Assembly (NCBI GenBank): GCA_900545445.1
Contig: UQZH01000009.1
Coordinates: forward strand, 1 to 58,884
From: an uncultured Collinsella sp.
Lineage (GTDB): Bacteria > Actinomycetota > Coriobacteriia > Coriobacteriales > Coriobacteriaceae
Reading direction: 5' to 3'
DNA length: 58,884 nt
Below the pieces are notes generated by a model. The model was given only the letters and a program-made list of their open reading frames with translations. It had not been told where the DNA came from and did no database searches. Below, one piece after another: positions 7,937-15,726 of the stretch. A program made the translations under genes and the position numbers. Within the stretch, counting starts at the first letter, position 1, and each line of letters begins with the position of its first letter.

Positions 7937-8764
7937 CTATGCGCGGGCCAGCGACGACTCGATGGCCTGTACCAGAAACGCCGTGGCTCCGGCGCCGCAG
8001 GGCTTGTCGTAGTAGTCAATAAAGCGCTGGTCGGCAAGATAGTCGTGGGCGAGGCCCAGGTACGCTTCGTTCTGGGGTTCGCGTCCCCAGTTGAGACCAA
8101 TCCAACGACGATGCATCGCGACGAGCTTGCGAGCCTCGCTTCCATCCGCATCGCCGTCGCCCATGGCAATCGAGAGCTGACCCAAAATAGCGCGTTCAAG
8201 TTCCTTCATGTCGTTCCATGTCTCGGGGTCCATGTCCAGCAGCGCTTCGTTTGCTGCATCGATAGCCTCATCGCCATAGCGCGCCCGAGCCTCGGCGCCG
8301 TAGCGTTCCTCGTTTTCCTGCACGGTGCGCCAGCGCTCCAGTTGCGGCAGGACGGCGCCCATGAGCGAGACGGCTTCGTCGAGTGACATGCCGGTGTTTT
8401 GCGCCAGGCGCGGGGCACAGTCCTCGATCATTGCCTCCATCGTGGTGTCGTAGGTGTACTGGCCGTGGTCGTAGCACCACTTGCAGTAATGGTCGGTCGC
8501 GGCGCCCGTGGCATCGGTGCCGCAGTCGTCGGGCGTGAGTATCATGCCGCAGCTCTGGCAATAGCGCTCGGGCATTTCGAGCAGATGAGACAGGGGCTCG
8601 CCGGTCACAGCGGCGATGAGCTTCATCATGTCGATGCCCGGTGTGACCTCGCCACGCTCCCAACGGCTGACGGCTTGGCGTGTGACGAAGAGCTTGGCGG
8701 CGAGCTGCTCTTGGGTAAGGTGATGGGCGCGACGGACGGCGATGAGCTTTTCTGCAAAGGCCAT
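7937..8764 (-). CDS. XRE-family regulator fused to a zinc ribbon and a TipAS-like domain
   Basis: This 275-aa protein has three parts. Residues 5-60 are a Cro/CI helix-turn-helix (LTQEQLAAKLFVTRQAVSRWERG). Residues 69-97 form a four-cysteine ribbon (CQSC ... CKWC). Residues about 140-275 match the TipAS antibiotic-recognition fold, with LVAMHRRWIGLNWG, EAYLGLAHDYLADQRFIDYYD and a final GATAFLVQAIE. In TipA the sensor follows a MerR-type domain; here the DNA-binding part is of another family. It may sense a ligand (a thiopeptide or another drug) and act on a nearby promoter. AAGGAGCC lies 5-6 nt before ATG 8764. Domain calls are firm, ligand is unknown. Confidence 0.88.
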   Translation of the reverse strand: MAFAEKLIAVRRAHHLTQEQLAAKLFVTRQAVSRWERGEVTPGIDMMKLIAAVTGEPLSHLLEMPERYCQSCGMILTPDDCGTDATGAATDHYCKWCYDHGQYTYDTTMEAMIEDCAPRLAQNTGMSLDEAVSLMGAVLPQLERWRTVQENEERYGAEARARYGDEAIDAANEALLDMDPETWNDMKELERAILGQLSIAMGDGDADGSEARKLVAMHRRWIGLNWGREPQNEAYLGLAHDYLADQRFIDYYDKPCGAGATAFLVQAIESSLARA

Positions 8765-8892
8765 AACGGCTCCTTTCTGCTGGTTGATGGCTTAAGCATA
8801 CGCGGCAGCAGGCGCCCTTCCAAGCAACCGTTGGTTGCACGACGGGGGACCGCGGCGAAGAATTGCACGCAACGCCCCACACCTCCATGCCG

Positions 8893-8898
8893 TACAAT
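8893..8898 (+). promoter_or_regulatory. -10 box TACAAT before trmO
   Basis: The box ends 7 nt before ATG 8906 and no Shine-Dalgarno is present, so transcription may begin at the start codon itself and give a leaderless mRNA. Confidence 0.45.
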
Positions 8899-8905
8899 GA
8901 CCGGC

Positions 8906-9643
8906 ATGGAACCTATCGCACACATACATACCGACCTGCCGCAGAAGTTCGGCATTCCGCGCAACAGCTTTTTGGCGCCTCATCTGCAGGGACACATCGT
9001 CTTTGAGCCGGAATTTGCCTCCAATGCAGCGGTTGAGGGCCTGGACTCCTTCTCTCACCTATGGCTGTTGTGGCGCTTCGAAAACGGAACGCCCGGCGGC
9101 ACGGCAAACGACATAGCTGCCGATGCCAAGTCGCAGGACAGGTCTGGCACCAACGTCAAGTGGTCGAAGACCGTGCGCCCGCCGCGTCTGGGCGGAGCCG
9201 AGCGCGTGGGTGTCTTTGCCACGCGCAGTCCGTTTCGCCCTAATCCCATCGGGCTCACCTGCGTTAAGCTCGACCGCGTGGAGCTTACCGACGACGGCCC
9301 CATCATCCATGTGCTGGGGGCCGATCTGCGCGACGGCACGCCCATCTACGATATCAAGCCCTACATCCCGTTTGCGGACTGCCACCCGGATGCGACCGGC
9401 GGCTGGATTGAGGGTGCTCCGTGGCAAGAGCTCGATGTTGAGTTTCCACAAGCGCTGCAGGATATGGTCCCGCCCGCAAAGCTCCCCGGCTTGGTCGAGG
9501 TCCTTTGCCAAGATCCGCGCCGCGCGGGCAGCAAGCACGAGCCAAACCGCGTTTACCACTTAGCTTATGCTGGGCTCGACATATCTTTTACGGTCGATAA
9601 AACCCAGCTAACCGTAGTCGCCGTCAACGACGCGCAAGACTAA
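8906..9643 (+). CDS. trmO: tRNA N6-threonylcarbamoyladenosine methyltransferase (TrmO/TsaA family)
   Basis: A 245-aa protein of the UPF0066 family. TrmO uses S-adenosylmethionine to methylate t6A37 in threonine tRNAs. Key motifs visible are the N-terminal HIHTDLPQKFGIPRN, FSHLWLLWRFE (residues 49-59), RPPRLGG (91-97), and TRSPFRPNPIGL (106-117), the family signature that binds the cofactor. The C-terminal domain (about 160-245) ends in a family-typical strand region. ATG 8897 is an alternative start, but that codon overlaps the TACAAT box, so 8906 fits a leaderless transcript. It is transcribed away from the XRE/TipAS gene, sharing a 130-nt intergenic region. Confidence 0.9.
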   Translation: MEPIAHIHTDLPQKFGIPRNSFLAPHLQGHIVFEPEFASNAAVEGLDSFSHLWLLWRFENGTPGGTANDIAADAKSQDRSGTNVKWSKTVRPPRLGGAERVGVFATRSPFRPNPIGLTCVKLDRVELTDDGPIIHVLGADLRDGTPIYDIKPYIPFADCHPDATGGWIEGAPWQELDVEFPQALQDMVPPAKLPGLVEVLCQDPRRAGSKHEPNRVYHLAYAGLDISFTVDKTQLTVVAVNDAQD

Positions 9644-9686
9644 CCAGCCATTCGTCTGAACCCGTCAAATTAAGCGCCAAACCCCA

Positions 9687-9715
9687 TGTCAAAATCGCCC
9701 ATGCTGGTGGACAAT
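9687..9715 (+). promoter_or_regulatory. Promoter of the PatB/MalY-type lyase gene
   Basis: TGTCAA (9687-9692) and GACAAT (9710-9715) are spaced 17 bp. The start codon follows 40 nt later. Confidence 0.4.
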
Positions 9716-9755
9716 AACGCCTACCAAAATAGTCCGCTTTGCATGGGAGCTCAGC

Positions 9756-10970
9756 ATGAAATACGACTTTAGCTCGCTTATCGACCGCCACGGCATGGAT
9801 GCCATCGCCGTTGACTCTTGGGGCGAGATCCCCGGTATGGCTCCGAACGCACCCGACGAGGGCTTCGACCGCATTCCCATGTGGGTGGCCGACATGAACT
9901 TCGCCACGGTGCCCACGGTTCAGGAGTACATCATCAAGCGCGCTCAGCACCCCATGTTTGGCTACTTCAATCCGCGTCCCGAGTACTTCGACCGCATCAT
10001 CGAATGGCAGAGCCGTCGCAACGGCGTTGAGGACTTGGCGCCGGAGCATATCGGCTACGAAAACGGCGTGCTGGGCGGTGTCGTGTCGACGTTGCGCGCG
10101 TATGTCCAGCCGGGCGATGCGGTGCTGGTCCATAGCCCCACCTACATCGGCTTTACCAAATCCATCGAAGCCGCGGGCTATCGTATTGTCCACAGCCCGC
10201 TTAAGCTCGACGACCAGGGCGTGTGGCGCATGGACTTTGAGGACATGGAGCGCAAGCTCGCCCAAAACTACATCCATGCCGCGGTGTTCTGCTCGCCGCA
10301 CAATCCCTGCGGCCGCGTATGGGAGCGCGACGAGATCGAGCGCGCCATGGACATCTATCGCCAGCACGATTGCGTGGTGATCTCGGACGAGATTTGGTCC
10401 GATATCATCCTGCCGGGACACAAGCACATCCCGACGCAGTCGGTGAGCGAGGATGCTCGCATGCGCACGGTTGCCCTCTACGCGCCCAGCAAGACGTTCA
10501 ACCTGGCGGGCCTGGTCGGCAGCTACCACATTGTCTACAACGAGACGCTGCGCGACCGCGTGTGCGCCGTGTCCAACAAGACCCACTACAACGAGATGAA
10601 CGTCCTCTCCATGCATGCGCTTATCGGTGCCTACCAGCCGCAGGGCTATGAGTGGGTTGATGAGCTCAACCAGGTGCTTGCCGGCAATATCGAGTACTTC
10701 TGCACGTATGCAGAAAAGCACTGGAAGGGCGTCGCGTTTTCGCGTCCGCAGGGCACGTACATGGTGTTTCTGGACTGCACCGAGTGGTGCCGCGAGCATG
10801 GCCGCGATATTCAGTGGTTGCTCGACGAGGGGGCGCGCGTGGGCGTGGGGTATCAGGACGGCCGCCCGTTCCACGGGCCCTGCCACATTCGCGTGAATCT
10901 GGCGCTGCCGCTTTCGCGCGTGAGGGAAGCGTGCGACCGCCTGGGCCGCTACGTTTTTAATGCACGGTAA
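9756..10970 (+). CDS. PLP-dependent cystathionine beta-lyase (PatB/MalY family)
   Basis: A 404-aa fold-type I aminotransferase-like enzyme. PatB/MalY proteins cleave C-S bonds of cystathionine or cysteine conjugates, giving homocysteine, pyruvate and ammonia; MalY also acts as a regulator. Seen here: the N-terminal MWVADMNFA, a characteristic family motif (residues 42-50), PHNPCGR (181-187), SDEIWSD (210-216) with the PLP-ring aspartate, and SPSK/APSKTFNLAGL with the PLP lysine at 246. The C-terminal half contains a glycine-rich HGPCHIRVNLALP segment near the substrate arginine. GGGAG lies 7 nt before the ATG. It stands alone. Lyase rather than aminotransferase activity is inferred from the family. 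Confidence 0.9.
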   Translation: MKYDFSSLIDRHGMDAIAVDSWGEIPGMAPNAPDEGFDRIPMWVADMNFATVPTVQEYIIKRAQHPMFGYFNPRPEYFDRIIEWQSRRNGVEDLAPEHIGYENGVLGGVVSTLRAYVQPGDAVLVHSPTYIGFTKSIEAAGYRIVHSPLKLDDQGVWRMDFEDMERKLAQNYIHAAVFCSPHNPCGRVWERDEIERAMDIYRQHDCVVISDEIWSDIILPGHKHIPTQSVSEDARMRTVALYAPSKTFNLAGLVGSYHIVYNETLRDRVCAVSNKTHYNEMNVLSMHALIGAYQPQGYEWVDELNQVLAGNIEYFCTYAEKHWKGVAFSRPQGTYMVFLDCTEWCREHGRDIQWLLDEGARVGVGYQDGRPFHGPCHIRVNLALPLSRVREACDRLGRYVFNAR

Positions 10971-11065
10971 GCGCGCACTGCATGCGGAGCCTTCTGCCAA
11001 GTCGGCTAGAAGGCCCCGTGTGGTAAGGCATCTGTAACCATTGGGCGCAGACCTGCTGCGAAGGT

Positions 11066-11545
11066 TTATTTTTCTTGAATCTGCTTACCGCAGAGATGCT
11101 CAATCGTAATCTCGTAGAGCTGGACGCCCTTAATGTCCTTGGCGATTTCCTCTTCGACTTCTTCGGCAGAAGGGTAGTACTTAAGCGCGAGCTGGCGAAC
11201 TTTATCCTCGATAAACGCGGGGGTGTCATTCGCCAGGCGACAACGGCCAAAGACTACGGTACTCATAACGTAGGGAGCCCAGTCACCGTCCTTGTACCAC
11301 TCGTTGCCGTAAACGGTAAAGCAGACCTTGTCATCGCGCTTGAGTGCGTCGACCTTGTGGCCAGCCTTGGCGCCATGGAAATAAATCTTGTCGTGCTCGG
11401 CGTCAAAGAAGTAGTTGACGGGAATGGCGTACGGGTAGCCATCGTCGCCGTTGACGGCAAAGACGCCGCGCTTGCAGGTAGCGAGCAGTTCGCGCGCTTC
11501 CTCGTCGGTGATGGCGCGTTTCTTTCGACGTAAGGGCCTAAACAT
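11066..11545 (-). CDS. Pyridoxamine 5'-phosphate oxidase-fold protein
   Basis: A 159-aa split-barrel flavin-binding protein. The segment CKRGVFAVNGDDGYPYAIPVNYF followed by IYFHGAKAGHKVDAL and DKVCFTVYG is the pattern of the PPOX/NimA-like family, which binds FMN or F420/heme. Substrate cannot be predicted; homologues include nitroimidazole reductases and uncharacterised flavoproteins. AAAGGAAG lies 6 nt before ATG 11545; an upstream GTG (11584) gives 13 more residues without family conservation. The C-terminus is acidic and helical. The gene lies 3' of, and on the same strand as, the hybrid kinase, 43 nt away, so co-transcription is possible. Confidence 0.85.
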   Translation of the reverse strand: MFRPLRRKKRAITDEEARELLATCKRGVFAVNGDDGYPYAIPVNYFFDAEHDKIYFHGAKAGHKVDALKRDDKVCFTVYGNEWYKDGDWAPYVMSTVVFGRCRLANDTPAFIEDKVRQLALKYYPSAEEVEEEIAKDIKGVQLYEITIEHLCGKQIQEK

Positions 11546-11587
11546 CGTTGGCTTCCTTTCTGGTCGTGCGTGGTGGTTGAGCACAAA

Positions 11588-14425
11588 CTATAGCGAAACG
11601 GATCCGTTTTTCTTGATGCGGGCGAGTATGTTTTTGAGCTTGTTAAAGTCGAGCGGTTTGGACAGATGGGCGTTCATGCCGGCATCGTGTGCCGCCTTGG
11701 CGTCCTCGGCAAAGGCGTTGGCGGTGAGCGCGATGATGGGGATATCGGCTGCATCGACCTTCTCGCTCAGACGAATCGCGCGGGTTGCCTCATAGCCGTC
11801 CATGCCCGGCATCATGATGTCCATCAGAATCGCATCGAAGCTGCCGGCGGGACGGCCAACGTATAGGTCGACCGCTTCGTTGCCATCGGCGGCGCGAGTT
11901 ACGACAATGCCTTCGCTTTCGAGCAGCGTCTGGGCAATCTCGGCATTCAATTCGTTGTCTTCGGCGAGCAACACGTTCATGTCGGCGAGCGAGCAGTCGA
12001 GCACCCCCTCGACCGTATCTGCCCGCGCCTGAGGGTTCTTGTCGATATCGAGCGGAATCTGGACGTTGAACGTACTCCCCACGCCAACCTCACTCGAAAT
12101 CTCAATCGTACCGCCCATCAGTTCAATAAGCGACTTGACGATTGGCATGCCCATGCCGGTTCCTTGGAACTTGCTGCGCGCATCGTCACCTTCTTGGGCA
12201 AACGGTTCATAGATATGCTTTAAAAACTCGGGAGCCATGCCAATGCCGGTATCCGAAACGCTAAAGCAAAAGAGCGCGCGCCCATCATCGAGTGGCTTGG
12301 TCTTTGAACTAAAGGTGACGGAGCCGCCGCGCTTGTTGTACTTAATGCTGTTGTCTAACAGGTTGATTATGATCTGTCGGATATGGGTGGGACTGCCGAT
12401 CATGTATGGCCCCGTGGCGTACGGCAGACTATTGTCCTGCATTGTGATGCCGTTATCGGATGCGCGGAGCTTGCACAGCACCAGCGTATCGTCACAGAGC
12501 TCTTTGAGGTTAAAAGGCGCATGTTCCAGAGTTAGCTTGCGGTCTTCGATTATGCCCATCTCGAGGATGTCGTTGATCAGCGAGAGTAGGTGATTGGCGG
12601 CAACACGCGCCTTGGCGCGGCTTTCGCGGGCGGCCTGCATGTCGCCGTCTTTCAATTCCTCAATTTCGATAAGACCCAGGATGCCGTTGAGTGGCGTACG
12701 GATGTCGTGGCTCATGCGCGTGAGGAATGCCGTCTTAGCGGCGTTGGCGGCATCGGCTTTCTGCTGTTCTTTCTGCGCGCGGTGAAGCGACCAGACAAGG
12801 ATGACGATGCCGGTGAGCAAAATGCAGATGACGACTGCCGCAATGACGATGCGGTTGCGGTAGAGAAGTCGAAACGCATCCGATTCTTGCGCCGAGTACG
12901 ATGTGGGGGAATAACTGCTTGCAGAGAGCGATTCGCCAGCATTGACGATGCCCTTATTAATGATTCCCAACAGCACGGGCTTGCCGCGCGAAATCAAACA
13001 CGATAGCTGTGCCGTGTCGGTGAGCTCCTGTGTTTGGAAATCCTCGATATCGTAGGTGTCGCGGATGGTTTTCAAGCGCGTGCTGGGGACAATGATGCAA
13101 CTTGCCTCCCCCTTATTGAGGGCTTCGCGTGCCTCGTTGTCATTCGGATGCTCGGTTACCTTTGCGTCGGGGAATAGGTTTTCGAGCTCAAAACGGTTGA
13201 CGATCGCGTCTGCTGTGCAAGCGATGTTCTTAAGGTCACTGTTCAGGTTGCTGCTGCTGTGAATGGCGGCTAGGGAAACCGTTCCCATCGGGTTTGACAG
13301 GATGACCCCTGCCTGCTCGGCAAGCCAGTAGTCGCGAAACAACGGTAGGGCGACATCGATGGTCCCTGTGGAAAGGGCTTTGGTCATTTGCTCGTTGTTC
13401 GAGAACGCTACTGTTGCAACCGTAATGCCAAACTTGTCGTGCAACGTCGTTGCAAGCGAGGCGAGCGACCCTTCCATTTCGCCGTCGTCATTTTGCGTGC
13501 AGTAGGGGAGTTTGTTTTTAAGATAGCCGATCGTGATGGTGTTGTCGTTTGCTTTGAGCCAGGAGCGCTCGGGGCCGGTGAGCGATGATGAGCCGCTGTT
13601 TTGGGCCGAGTAATTCGCCTTGACCTCGTCGTTATAACGTGGGTTGACGCGGGCGATTGCCGTCATGGCGGCATTGATATCGTTCATCAGGTCGGGGCGG
13701 CTTTTGGGGACGGCAAAATAGTAGTCACTCGAGCCAACGTAGAACATGGGCGACGCATCGGGCGACGAGATGGTGTCGTTCATGATGACGGCGTCGACTT
13801 CGTCGTTTGCGAGTGCGTCAAAGAGCATGGAGCCTCCGTCATACTCCCTGTATGTGCAGGTGATTCCTTCGTTGGCGAGCCACTGCTGGCCAACGAAGGT
13901 TTGCATAACACCGGAGTTGCAACCGATGGTAAGGCCCTGGAGCGCTTGGAGGTCACCCTTGGCCAGGTCGTCGCGATCGGGCTTGGCGTAGATGTAGTAG
14001 CGCTCGGTGCCCTCGGGGTTCGAGGAGAAGAGCAGCTTTTGGGCGCGTTCCTCGGAGTAGGAGATGTTGGGCATGAGGTCGATTTCGCCCGCCTCGAGCA
14101 TGTCCATAAGTTCGGTGAAGGTGCCGGAGACGTATTCGTATTGCCAGCCCGGCGTATAGTATGACAGCGTCTGCAGGTAGTCATAACCCCAGCCCGAGAG
14201 ACGCTCGCCGGGGGTGCCGTCCTGGAAGCCTTCGTTGTTGATAAGCCAGCCAACGCGGACCGTCTTGACCTGCTGGTCAGAGTCGGCGGCAAAGGCGGGG
14301 ACGGGTATGACGGCGCTCAGTACGGCGAACGCGGCAAGCGCGACGGCCAGGGTGCGACATATAACTGAACGAAGGACAGCGGAAGCTCTCACGTGCAATC
14401 CTAACGAATCGAGACAATACCGCAT
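11588..14425 (-). CDS. Hybrid sensor histidine kinase with two solute-binding sensor domains
   Basis: A 945-aa transmembrane sensor. A signal sequence ending in AFA-AD (about residue 47) is followed by two tandem type-3 solute-binding domains (about 54-270 and 285-500), a membrane helix (about 530-552), a HisKA domain with SHDIRTPLNG (His near 572), an HATPase (DNSIKYN, DTGIGM, GTGMGM) and a C-terminal receiver with ILMDIMMPGMDG (Asp near 869). This is the EvgS/BvgS-like plan. Ligands of such domains are often amino acids or organic acids. No separate response regulator with a DNA-binding domain is adjacent, so the output partner lies elsewhere. ATG 14425 has no clear ribosome site; GTG 14392 with AGGATTGCAC just upstream is a good alternative and gives a more compact signal peptide. 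Confidence 0.92.
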   Translation of the reverse strand: MRYCLDSLGLHVRASAVLRSVICRTLAVALAAFAVLSAVIPVPAFAADSDQQVKTVRVGWLINNEGFQDGTPGERLSGWGYDYLQTLSYYTPGWQYEYVSGTFTELMDMLEAGEIDLMPNISYSEERAQKLLFSSNPEGTERYYIYAKPDRDDLAKGDLQALQGLTIGCNSGVMQTFVGQQWLANEGITCTYREYDGGSMLFDALANDEVDAVIMNDTISSPDASPMFYVGSSDYYFAVPKSRPDLMNDINAAMTAIARVNPRYNDEVKANYSAQNSGSSSLTGPERSWLKANDNTITIGYLKNKLPYCTQNDDGEMEGSLASLATTLHDKFGITVATVAFSNNEQMTKALSTGTIDVALPLFRDYWLAEQAGVILSNPMGTVSLAAIHSSSNLNSDLKNIACTADAIVNRFELENLFPDAKVTEHPNDNEAREALNKGEASCIIVPSTRLKTIRDTYDIEDFQTQELTDTAQLSCLISRGKPVLLGIINKGIVNAGESLSASSYSPTSYSAQESDAFRLLYRNRIVIAAVVICILLTGIVILVWSLHRAQKEQQKADAANAAKTAFLTRMSHDIRTPLNGILGLIEIEELKDGDMQAARESRAKARVAANHLLSLINDILEMGIIEDRKLTLEHAPFNLKELCDDTLVLCKLRASDNGITMQDNSLPYATGPYMIGSPTHIRQIIINLLDNSIKYNKRGGSVTFSSKTKPLDDGRALFCFSVSDTGIGMAPEFLKHIYEPFAQEGDDARSKFQGTGMGMPIVKSLIELMGGTIEISSEVGVGSTFNVQIPLDIDKNPQARADTVEGVLDCSLADMNVLLAEDNELNAEIAQTLLESEGIVVTRAADGNEAVDLYVGRPAGSFDAILMDIMMPGMDGYEATRAIRLSEKVDAADIPIIALTANAFAEDAKAAHDAGMNAHLSKPLDFNKLKNILARIKKNGSVSL

Positions 14426-14479
14426 AAGGATACCAGCTCAGCCTGCCCAGTCGGCCGCCGCACCGCTAAACGGTCCCGT

Positions 14480-14536
14480 CCGGCAGTTGGGGACAGTCCC
14501 TTTCTGCCGGCACAAAAGGAACGTCCCTAACTGCCG
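14480..14536. repeat. Two overlapping GGGACAG/GGGACGTTCC palindromes, copy c
   Basis: CCGGCAGTTGGGGACAG followed by TCCCTTTCTGCCGG (14480-14510) shares its last CCGG with a second hairpin, CCGGCACAAAAGGAACG followed by TCCCTAACTGCCGG (14508-14536). A third half (AACTGCCGG) follows at 14544-14552. The stretch lies between the kinase start and the ion-channel promoter (GACAAT at 14559-14564). Confidence 0.8.
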
Positions 14537-14605
14537 GTTGCCTAACTGCCGGTTGTGGGACAATACCGAGCAAACGTGATTGGGCGTCTGGGAAAAGGGG
14601 TCGAG

Positions 14606-15031
14606 ATGAAAAAGCTGAGGACGCTTGCCGATGTTTTGCGCCAGGCCGGTTTCGTGCGTATCACGGGCCTGTTCCTCATCTTCTATCTGCTGTGCTCGAC
14701 GGCTGTCTGGCTGTCCGAGCCCACGACCCTTACGTTTGGCGATGGCCTCTGGTTTAGCTTTGAGACCGTCTCGACCATCGGCTTTGACGATATCCCGGCC
14801 GAAACGCCGGTCGCCCGTGCTATTACCGTCGTCCTGAGCGTCATCAGCATCTTCTACATTGCCATGCTCACGGGTGTGGCGGTGAACTACTGCAATACGC
14901 TCATCAAGCTGCGCCAAAAGGACACCATGGCGCGCTTTATGGACGATCTGGAGCATTTGGAAGAGCTCGATCGTGACGAGCTCGCCGACCTGTCGCGCCG
15001 TGTGCGCGAATATCGCCGACGCCAACGCTAG
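14606..15031 (+). CDS. Small two-helix ion channel (potassium-channel-like)
   Basis: A 141-aa protein with one channel unit: helix 1 (about 18-36), a pore loop with STIGFDD (56-62) and helix 2 (72-95), then a charged, coiled-coil-prone C-terminal tail (ARFMDDLEHLEELDRDELADLSRRVREYRRRQR in pieces). Canonical K+ filters read TVGYGD; here the filter is TIGFDD, close to TxGFGD variants but with Asp instead of the second Gly, so selectivity is uncertain. AAGGGG lies 5 nt before ATG 14606, deciding against the longer reading. It is followed 36 nt later by the LOG-family gene on the same strand. It would tetramerise in the membrane. Confidence 0.82.
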   Translation: MKKLRTLADVLRQAGFVRITGLFLIFYLLCSTAVWLSEPTTLTFGDGLWFSFETVSTIGFDDIPAETPVARAITVVLSVISIFYIAMLTGVAVNYCNTLIKLRQKDTMARFMDDLEHLEELDRDELADLSRRVREYRRRQR

Positions 15032-15067
15032 AACGGGCGCCGCGCGTCACGACGAGGGGGACTGAAT

Positions 15068-15601
15068 ATGAATATCACGGTATACCTGGGCGCCAGCGTC
15101 GGCAATGACCCGGCGTTTCTGCCTGCGGTGCAAGAGCTGGGCAACTGGATTGGCTCCAACGGGCACGCGCTGGTATACGGCGGGTCCAAATCGGGCCTGA
15201 TGGGCGCGCTCGCCGATAGCGTACTCGAGGCAGGTGGACACGTGACGGGTGTTGAGCCGAGCTTTTTTATAGAGGCCGAGTTTCAGCACGACGGCATCGA
15301 TGACCTCATCGCGACGAGCGATATGGCCGAGCGCAAGGCCAAGATGATTGAGCTCGGCGATGCGTTCATTGCCTTTCCCGGTGGGACGGGCACGCTCGAG
15401 GAGATTGCCGAGGTCATGTCCGCGGTGTCGTTGGGGCACCTGAGTGCTCCGTGCATCCTGTATAACCTTGACGGTTACTACAACGACCTCAAGGCGCTGC
15501 TCGGGCACATGATTGATAAGGGGCTTTCGAGCCCGAGGCGCCAGCAAGGCATCTACTTTGCCGACGATTTGCGCGAGATTGTCTCGATTATCAACGGATA
15601 A
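15068..15601 (+). CDS. LOG-family (TIGR00730) nucleoside monophosphate phosphoribohydrolase
   Basis: A 177-aa Rossmann-fold protein of the lysine-decarboxylase-like/LOG family. Members remove ribose 5-phosphate from nucleotides, notably cytokinin riboside monophosphates or AMP/pyrimidine nucleotides. The two diagnostic motifs are present: MAERK (86-90) and PGGTGTLEE (104-112). VYLGAS at the N-terminus and VYGGSKSGLMGALAD are the phosphate-binding loops. The old name lysine decarboxylase is misleading. GAGGGGG lies about 8 nt before the ATG. Probably co-transcribed with the ion channel. True substrate unknown. Confidence 0.9.
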   Translation: MNITVYLGASVGNDPAFLPAVQELGNWIGSNGHALVYGGSKSGLMGALADSVLEAGGHVTGVEPSFFIEAEFQHDGIDDLIATSDMAERKAKMIELGDAFIAFPGGTGTLEEIAEVMSAVSLGHLSAPCILYNLDGYYNDLKALLGHMIDKGLSSPRRQQGIYFADDLREIVSIING

Positions 15602-15681
15602 GTCTTGAGCCTGCCCCACTATGACTCCCAATGGTGCCGTTTGTGGCGCAGATGGTTGGCTTGTCTGGGCAACGCTCGCTC

Positions 15682-15687
15682 TACAAT
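15682..15687 (+). promoter_or_regulatory. -10 box TACAAT before the ClC gene
   Basis: The box lies 40 nt before ATG 15727, with a weak TTGTCT 15 bp upstream. Confidence 0.4.
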
Positions 15688-15726
15688 AAAACGTAATTAT
15701 GTCGACTTTGACCGCGGGAGGACCCG

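Noticed and set aside
6000..8000. A CRISPR array in the repeat-rich region
   Set aside because: The repeats are palindromes at irregular spacing and not direct repeats with unique spacers; no cas genes are present.
9624..11000. A 458-codon minus-strand frame opposite the PLP-lyase gene
   Set aside because: It is a shadow of the 9756-10970 gene, which has family motifs, a ribosome site and correct codon use.
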